Origin: Selaginella moellendorffii
Taxonomy: Eukaryota > Streptophyta > Lycopodiopsida > Selaginellales > Selaginellaceae
Assembly (NCBI RefSeq): GCF_000143415.4
Contig: NW_003314268.1
Coordinates: 2,043,739-2,107,738 of the forward strand
Length of the DNA stretch: 64,000 bases
Direction of reading: 5' to 3'
Made by a program: the position numbers and the translations under genes. Each line of letters begins with the position of its first letter. Position 1 is the stretch's first letter. Below, piece by piece: positions 58,035 through 64,000 of the stretch. The notes under the pieces were generated by a model, which did no database searches, was not told where the DNA came from, and saw only the letters and a list, made by a program, of their open reading frames with translations.

Positions 58035-59004
58035 CATCCACGTACTCTTTGAGGGCCTTAAGCTCGGACGGGGATAACCCGTAGATAGGCCCCCACGGAG
58101 GTGACGCTCCTTCCTGTAAATCAATGGGACAATCATAAGGCTGATGAACAGGCAGTACACTAGCTTTTTTCTTGTCAAACACATCCCCAAAATCATGATA
58201 CTTCTCAAGAAGACTGACAGGAAAAACATGCAAAGCAAAAAGAAAAAGAGGTTCTTCATGAAGGAGTTCTTTCATAGTGATTGTGGAGATAGGAGGAGGC
58301 GTACGACTAAATGGAATGATGAGACGAGGATACGGTCCAGTGTAAGATGGAAGAGAGGAAAAAGAAGAGGGTGAAAACTTTATAGAGTCAGGAACAGAAC
58401 CCCGATTTGAGTTTAGGGAACTTTTCCTGATTCGGACTCGATGAACAGTAGGGGAAGCCGTGGGAGAGATGAGCTGTAATTCCTTCCAACAGATTTGAGG
58501 CTGATGTAGTTGGAACCAAGGAAGACCGAGCACCACAGAGGAGGACTTGCTGTTGATGATGTTGAAGGCGATATCAGTGACGGTGGACCCGATGTGTACT
58601 CGAACGGGCAACGTTTCCCTAAGTCCAGAAGATGGAGACACAAAATGCCCGCCGATGCCTTCAACCCTCAAATCCCATATGGTAGGAGAAAGAGGAACGT
58701 GATGTCGGGCAACAAAGTCCGTGTCCATGAAGCAGGAAGTTGCACCTGAGTCCAGTAATGCCAGAGCCTTGAGTCCTAATTGTCCGGTGAAAGAAAGGAG
58801 ATATGGGACGCGGAAGTTGCGGGAATTGGTGGTGGCTTTGATGAAAGGTGGTGAGGAGCTTGATAAAGAAGAAAAGTGATTTTTATTCGGGGAGTCCAAA
58901 CAGACAGCTCCTACTCTGTTTGGACAGGGTCGTTTCCCGACTGCAATAGAGGTGGACTTTGAGGCTGAGTGAACTCGAGCAGTCGAGGAGGCTTCTTGGG
59001 ACAT
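58035..59004 (-). pseudogene. Gypsy protease and start of pol (interrupted)
   Basis: Retroviral-type aspartic protease of the outer element: LALLDSGATSCFMD holds the catalytic Asp, and VVLGLPWF is the flap-end motif. A spacer follows, then the entry to RT (YDCPIDLQEGA, GLSPSELKALKEYVDEN). The frame is then cut by the nested insertion. It overlaps the end of gag in another frame, as in many Gypsy elements. Confidence 0.88.
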
Positions 59005-59879
59005 ACAGCTGCTTTGTGATTAGGATCAGCACAATAGAGGCAAAGATTATGAGATATTCGACGTTGCTTCTCAGCAGGACTCAACTTCCCTCTAATGAGT
59101 CGGGGAGTACCAGAAATATCCATCAGAACCGGAGCAGTAGGTTTAGGAGTATGCCCCGAAGACTCAAGCTGGGATTCCTGAGTCTGGGACGGAAAAATAG
59201 CGGCGCGGCGACTTTCCTGACGACGTTCGAAGAGACGATTGTCACATCGAACAGCTTTGTTGATGGCATCCGACAGGTCCTTGGGATCCTCCATGGTGAG
59301 CAACAAATCCTTGACACCGTTGTTGAGGCCGAAACGAAATTGGTCAATTAGGGCCCGCTCATCCCACTGAGTGTCCAAAGCAAGGAGTTGGAACTCTGCA
59401 GCGTAGATCGAGGCAGGACGAGAACCCTGAGAGAGACGTCTCATCTTTGTGGTAGCAGCCCGAACCCGATCCATCTCGCCAATACATGCTTCGAGCTTCT
59501 CTTTGAACAATTGAAGATCCATCAGTTCTGGAACCACGACCCCTTTCATGCTCTTCTCCAAAAGAGGAGAAAACCATGACAAAGCTGCACCTTCGAGCAA
59601 TGTCCCAATCACACCGATTTGAGACTCGGGAGTAGGGTACCGTCGATGTTGAAGTGCGAAGATCAACTCCATCTGGTTCAGGAATCCGCGAAGCTCCAAA
59701 CGCTTGCTTGAAAATTTCGCCGGGAAGCTCACCTTCGGTTCAGGAACTTTGCTGGATCCTTGAGCAGAAAGTGAAGCAAGCTCCTGCTGCATGCGAAGAA
59801 GGGTCGCCTTCAGCTCGGTATTCTCAGACTGGATTTTTGCAAGGACTTCAGCAAAGAAATCAGGATGGCTTGGAGACTC
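58911..59879 (-). CDS. Gypsy gag with CCHC zinc knuckle
   Basis: Capsid/nucleocapsid protein of the outer element, still open. The start is taken at the Met of MESPSHPDFF (near 59879), since the upstream residues are hydrophobic leader-like. The retrotransposon gag domain is visible (KRLELRGFLNQMELIFALQ, GAALSWF, FRFGLNNGV). The C-terminal knuckle is CLYCADPNHKAAVC, pattern CX2CX4HX4C. Confidence 0.88.
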   Translation of the reverse strand, partial: ESPSHPDFFAEVLAKIQSENTELKATLLRMQQELASLSAQGSSKVPEPKVSFPAKFSSKRLELRGFLNQMELIFALQHRRYPTPESQIGVIGTLLEGAALSWFSPLLEKSMKGVVVPELMDLQLFKEKLEACIGEMDRVRAATTKMRRLSQGSRPASIYAAEFQLLALDTQWDERALIDQFRFGLNNGVKDLLLTMEDPKDLSDAINKAVRCDNRLFERRQESRRAAIFPSQTQESQLESSGHTPKPTAPVLMDISGTPRLIRGKLSPAEKQRRISHNLCLYCADPNHKAAVCPKKPPRLLEFTQPQSPPLLQSGNDPVQTE

Positions 59880-59961
59880 CATTGGCAAGAAGAAAGAAAA
59901 AAGGGGGAAAAAAAGGCAAAGGTAATCAAACAATCAAAGCGAGCTAAAAGAAAAGCAAAAA

Positions 59962-59977
59962 CCACAATCTGAATCAA
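59962..59977 (-). other. Self-complementary primer site of Gypsy element
   Basis: Two bases inside the 5' LTR, the minus strand reads TTGATTCAGATTGTGG. It does not fit a tRNA 3' end known to me. It is exactly complementary over 16 nt to minus-strand LTR sequence at 60085-60070, about 29 nt past a TATA box. This fits a Tf1-like self-priming site. Confidence 0.7.
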
Positions 59978-59979
59978 AC

Positions 59980-60340
59980 TGTCAAGACCCCCAACAAGAT
60001 CAAGACTGGAAAATGCTAAAGACAAAGAGAAAAAGCTAGTGAAAACAAAGAAGAGGCCTTAGACTGGTGTTGATTCAGATTGTGGAGAAATGGAACAAGG
60101 CTAACCTATATATACTATAGGTTGATGAAGCTCCACCACTCTTGAATCGAGGACGGCCTAAATATAGCTGAGGTCGAGGAGGTGCCACATCATCATCAGG
60201 AATGTGGCTCGAGACTCAGGAATCGGGAAGTGTCTCGAGAGTCAGGAATAGGGAAGTGTCTCGAGAGTCAGGAATGTGGTTTGCAGGTCAGGAATCTGGC
60301 GAGAGTTAAGAATGTGGCAAGAATTGGGGGATTCCTGACA
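59980..60340 (-). repeat. Gypsy 5' LTR
   Basis: 361 bp, promoter-bearing LTR (minus orientation). TATATATA at 60114-60107; predicted RNA start about 60085; about 106 nt of R-U5 remain before the primer site. Confidence 0.93.
60107..60114 (-). promoter_or_regulatory. TATA box in Gypsy LTR
   Basis: Minus-strand TATATATA, 29 nt upstream of the segment that is complementary to the primer site. Confidence 0.65.
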
Positions 60341-60345
60341 GGACC
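60341..60345. repeat. Target-site duplication GGACC (right)
   Basis: Same five bases as 48302-48306. Confidence 0.92.
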
Positions 60346-62100
60346 AACATGTAAAACAAAGCCAAATAGAGTCTATAGCTATTTTAGCATACCAATGGCT
60401 TAATGCGAGGATATAGATACTCCTCTAACTAGCATGGTATAGAACTTAAGTTTAGATTCAAGCCAAATGCAAAATAAAAACAAACACGCAAGCAAAAACT
60501 AGATTATGCCTCAGATTAGTCAATTATGCCTGACTTGCCCAATATCCCTACTATACATTTGGAACCCCTCACAGCCCCCCTTGTGAGGAACACATGCTTT
60601 GGGCTTTCACCCCAAGCCTTCTTTAGTACCAGGAATTAGTTTTTAGGACAAGCTCAACATTTACTAAATATGGAATGTCTTTAGATTGCGAATTTAGACA
60701 TTTGTGTTCAAGACAATCTCCACATTCCATAGATATGCCAATGAGTAAATTTAGACACTTTCCATAAATAGTATTTAGGACTGGAATGAGACTAATACAA
60801 AAGGTATGATAGTGAAAGTGTTTGATAGACACAATAAATTATCATCTAGCAATATTGAGGGATTAATCTTAATACATGAGGGTTCTTGTCATTAGCCAGT
60901 GCAAGACATAACAAGACAAGAACTCTTTACTGGACTAAGTATACTTAACTAATAGTATATAGGAATTCTTTCTTTATATTCATCTGATTTAAGTACACTC
61001 AAAATGCCCAATTAACTCCACTAGCACAAGAAGGATTGATAAAGGATCCAGCAATACTGACCTCTTGCCGTCATAGCAGTAAAGAAGAGTGTTCGTAAAG
61101 ATTAGCTGATAGGTAGCTTTTGATATCTGAAGTCACATTCGCAACAATGACCGAAATGATAAAGAATTCATTGGATGAGACTAAGTCTAAGATTGAATCC
61201 GAGATTAACTCTGAGACTGAGTTTAAGACCAAGTCTAAGACCGAGTTTGAGACTGAGTCCAAGATCCTAGATCAAGTTTAAGACAGAGACCAAGATCGAA
61301 TTCGAGACTGAGTTTGAGGTTTGATCCAAGATTGAGTTTGAAACCAAGCCTGAATAATAATACAAGTTATGGGGTGAAAGCCCAAAGTGATTGTATCTAG
61401 AGGGGGGGGGGGGAGGGGGGGGGGGTTGAAAGGGGTTCCAAAAGTATAGTACAGCTAGTGAAGTTTAGGAATTAATCTTGAAAGAATTCTTAAATAGTGC
61501 TTTTAAATTGACTTGAAGTTGAAATTAAAAGTTAAGGGCTTTGGGTGGGAGTGAGCATGGACTTAGGTAGTGTTAAAAAGGCCATCCAAAGAAGTGCTTA
61601 AAAGTAATTTCCACCCTCAAAAGAGAAACCAATTATAGTGTTCCTGGCTCACATGGAATAATGTTTTACATGAGTATTATGGTCCTCACCCTTATTAAAG
61701 GTTTAAACCTTCCCTTTGGGATAGAAGTGGGGGAGTAAAAGCATTCATACGGGGCTGTTAGGCCATAATATTTCCCTTTGGAGTCCCGAAGCAAGTGATG
61801 CATGATGCATTTAAGACTTGAGATTTAAAGAGTCTTATAATCAAACTTTATTGTACTAAAAGAGGTTAGGAACTTAGAGGTTTAGTGTGCATAACTACTT
61901 ATGCTTGTGGGGAGTGTAATTGAACTTTAAGTTCAATTTAACCTAGGGAGGGGGATTACGAAAAAATTTGGGAATTTGTGGATGGATAATTAACACTCTA
62001 TTGCTCGTGTAGTGAGTAGGTAAAACCAAGACTAAATAAGAGTTAGTACTATAAGTGAGAACCTTAACAAAGGAACTTAATTAAAGCCAAAGTAGTGGTG
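60346..62100. mobile_element. Eroded LTR-family copies in AT-rich DNA
   Basis: The left part (60360-60530) resembles 40736-40870. 60550-60617 resembles the long LTR (TACTATA..TTTGGA...GCTTTGGGCTTTCACCC) in one orientation; 61374-61456 carries the same phrase inverted (GGTGAAAGCCCAAAG...CCAAAAGTATAGT). 61160-61350 is a decayed GAGACTGAGTC-type tandem block. No coding sequence is seen. Confidence 0.65.
61402..61425 (+). repeat. Interrupted G24 tract (G12-A-G11)
   Basis: Nearly pure guanine run inside the eroded LTR copy; it sits where the intact LTR has only a short G run (CTAGGGGGTTTGG). Confidence 0.9.
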
Positions 62101-63393
62101 GTTGAATAGACAAGGTAAAATCACAAATTGGAAAAGAAAAATTTATAACTTACAATTAAATGCATTCATCTGTAACTTCTTTATCCATTATGTTCTTTCA
62201 TCTAAGATCTATTAGTAATTAAATATTATCCTAAATTGACACAATATTTAGCAATACAAACATCTATGAAGATTGTCTAAGATCCGTCAATAACTAAATA
62301 TCACCTTTTTTTTGTTTTATAAGTAATATAAGGATCTATGAATTTAATATATTACTATTAATCATAATTGTAGACTTCTGAATTTGGAAAGTCACCTTGC
62401 CCAAACTCAACACTTACCCCAAAACCTTAACAATAAGGTGATCAAGGATTTTTGAAAGGTTGGAAAATATAGACAATCCAGCCATCGTTGTGGTCTATCT
62501 TACATTGAGGTCTCCACAAGTTTAAGTGTTAAAGGTATGTCTTTGCATGGAGCTCATCTCTGAAAAGGTTAATGATCCAGCTTCTATGGGAGAACTCTGC
62601 TTGGCCATAGCGAATGTGGATGATGATCTGGTTGTAAGTTTTAGCTATTTCAAAGAGCCAAGAGATTTGCAAGTTTGCAAGTGATGCTCCGTTAATCTGA
62701 AAAATCTATTCCATCTCAAATCTTCCTTCCTTGATCTTGGGAGAATGGAATTGTTATGGATGTCTGGAAGTAGAATTCTCAAGAAACGTCCTGCCTCAAG
62801 CAGTTTGGAGGTAGTGATTAAATCCCTCGATTAGATATCCATGGAAGGTATTGCTCTTGCAATTTAACAAGCCATCTCTCCCCATTTAGTGATTGTTGAA
62901 CATTGAATGTTGCTCGATTTTTGTCCTCTCCTCCAAGCATAGTATCTTCACATGGTTTCCATGTTTGATCAAGGAGGGAGGCATCACAAGTAGCCGGTGA
63001 AGGGTTAATCCAAGAGATATGAGTCGGACCATTTTGATGAGCTAAGTTTTTTTAGTGACTTTTAGCTTAGTATAGCAGCTGTATACAACATATTCTGTTC
63101 GCTGACGGCATGTGCCGTCATCCCATCGGCCATTAAATTCCACCGCGAGCGTCTTCCACCGTCAAATTAGAACCTTCAATCTTCGCCGTCTAAAGTGGCT
63201 TAAGGCAAAGTCATCAACCAACTATCATTATTGCGGCGCGACTCGAAGAAATCGCATAAATGTCGACAGAAGAGAAGTGATCAGGAAAGAAAGAAAGTAT
63301 TTGCCAAGCGCAGCAGAGGTTTATGCTATCTTTCGGCCACAATGTTTGACCCCGTTTGAAGAAAAATATATTTCTAGTCGTGGGTCTTGGGAC
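62101..63393. other. AT-rich intergenic DNA
   Basis: No gene, RNA or clear repeat recognised. A 121-residue frame at 63112-63477 overlaps the phytocyanin promoter and lacks a domain. Confidence 0.55.
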
Positions 63394-63401
63394 TATATAA
63401 G
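63394..63401 (+). promoter_or_regulatory. TATA box of phytocyanin gene
   Basis: TATATAAG lies 97 bp before the start codon at 63491. Confidence 0.7.
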
Positions 63402-63490
63402 TAAATTCCAACACTCTGTTGTTGTGTATCACAGCCCCCACCTAGATCTTTGCTCCTCTCTCTCCGAGCCAAGCTAGAAGCTAAGATCCC

Positions 63491-64000
63491 ATGGCGCGAT
63501 TCCTCGTCTCTGGCTTCGCGATCGCCTTGCTCCTGGCCGCAGTGGCCAATGTGTGTAGCGCCAAATCGGTGATGGTGGGAGGACGCAACCAGTGGTCATT
63601 GGGGACCAACTATGCCTCTTGGGCTGCCGGCGCTGGGCCATTCCGTATTGGCGACACACTGGGTGAGTACTTCTCGCTAGATCCCGTTGAGATCTGGATC
63701 AAGTTCTTTATAAGCTCTCCCGAAGCTCTTCTCTGACACGATCATTCAATCGTTGTACAACTTGTCAGTTTTCTCCTACGGCGGTGGAAGGGCCGGCAAG
63801 GCCGCGGCGCCCCACAACGTGTTTCTCATGAAGGATCAAGCCCACTACCGGAACTGCGACTTCAGCGGCGCTGTTCTCCTGGCGGATCCCAGCAAGGGAA
63901 CGCCGGGTTACAAGTTCACGTTGAAGCAGAAGAAGGCTCACTACTTCGCGTGCGGCGTGGGCAATGGATTCCACTGCCAAAGCGGTATGAAATTCGCCGT
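63491..64000 (+). CDS. Phytocyanin (blue copper protein), partial at right edge
   Basis: Secreted cupredoxin of the plantacyanin/uclacyanin group, in plants often cell-wall or membrane-anchored. Exon 1 63491-63662 encodes a signal peptide (residues 1-24) and the start of the domain (VGGRNQWSLGTNYASWAAG, FRIGDTL). Exon 2 starts at 63769 (VFSYGGG) and runs to the window end. Copper ligands are all visible: His in PHNVF, Cys in YFACGVGNG, His in GFHCQSG, Met in SGMKF. The Met ligand argues against a stellacyanin or a copper-free early nodulin-like protein. The two extra domain cysteines (RNC and HC) can form the family's disulfide. The C-terminal end, and so any GPI signal, lies outside the window. 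Confidence 0.9.

Larger units (their letters stand above)
48307..60340 (-). mobile_element. Ty3/Gypsy chromovirus, nested host element
   Basis: Complete LTR retrotransposon in minus orientation: 5' LTR 59980-60340, gag, protease, reverse transcriptase, RNase H, integrase, chromodomain, 3' LTR 48307-48667. Both LTRs are 361 bp with TGTCA...TGACA ends, and differ at about seven positions. GGACC flanks both sides. Gene order (integrase after RT/RNase H, C-terminal chromodomain) is Gypsy chromovirus. A second element at 51539-58029 splits protease from RT; without it the element would be about 5.5 kb. Pol carries nonsense codons and a frameshift, so it is dead. Its primer site is discussed under 59962-59977. 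Confidence 0.95.

Noticed and set aside
57090-58077. Two long open frames of 311-320 residues rich in Ser-Asp and Arg-Ser
   Set aside because: They run through the 6/12-bp tandem array in an LTR and stay open in several phases because of the repeat; no domain is present.

Overview
The window looks like nuclear DNA of a land plant with a compact genome, most likely a lycophyte such as Selaginella. The genes are plant families with plant-type exon layouts: SERK receptor kinases, an NRT2 nitrate transporter, an ANP/NPK1-type MAPKKK, a BIG5-type ARF-GEF, a PPR protein and a phytocyanin. Almost every intron is only about 45-90 bp and genes lie a few hundred bases apart. The species is an inference; no organelle or bacterial features are present.

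Positions 0.7-45.3 kb are gene-rich. In order they hold a Pumilio RNA-binding protein (+), a SERK receptor kinase (-), a canopy/saposin-like ER protein (+), a BIG5-type Sec7 ARF-GEF (-), a second SERK (+), a small kinesin (+), NRT2 (+), an ANP-type MAPKKK (+), an ACT-domain Raf-like kinase (+), an acid-lipase-type hydrolase (+), mitochondrial HSP70 (+), a myristoylation-motif pseudokinase (-), a site-1 protease (+), an intronless PPR protein (-) and a kelch protein with an acidic tail (-). Exon joins were worked out by hand. For seven genes (Pumilio, both SERKs, canopy, kinesin, HSP70 and the pseudokinase) the summed exon lengths give an unbroken frame.

Positions 45.3-63.4 kb are AT-rich and filled with mobile elements. 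A 361-bp-LTR Gypsy chromovirus (48307-60340, minus strand) has a GGACC target-site duplication on both sides. A second LTR element (51539-58029) is inserted inside its pol gene, flanked by GTTCT. That inner element has unequal LTRs (717 and 1663 bp), a tRNA-iMet-like primer site and a 4.1-kb interior without coding capacity. A solo LTR of the same family (46594-48151) is flanked by AAAGG. Older, eroded repeats surround the stack. A phytocyanin gene begins at 63491 and runs off the right edge.

The most interesting signal is in the Gypsy element. The sequence next to its 5' LTR does not resemble a tRNA primer site. Instead 16 nt are perfectly complementary to the LTR itself, at a point about 29 nt downstream of a TATA box, which is where the RNA should begin. 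This is the arrangement expected of Tf1/sushi-type self-priming. The working genes share no single pathway; loose themes are receptor and MAPK signalling (two SERKs, two MAPKKK-like kinases, a pseudokinase) and secretion or ER quality control (canopy, BIG5, site-1 protease).
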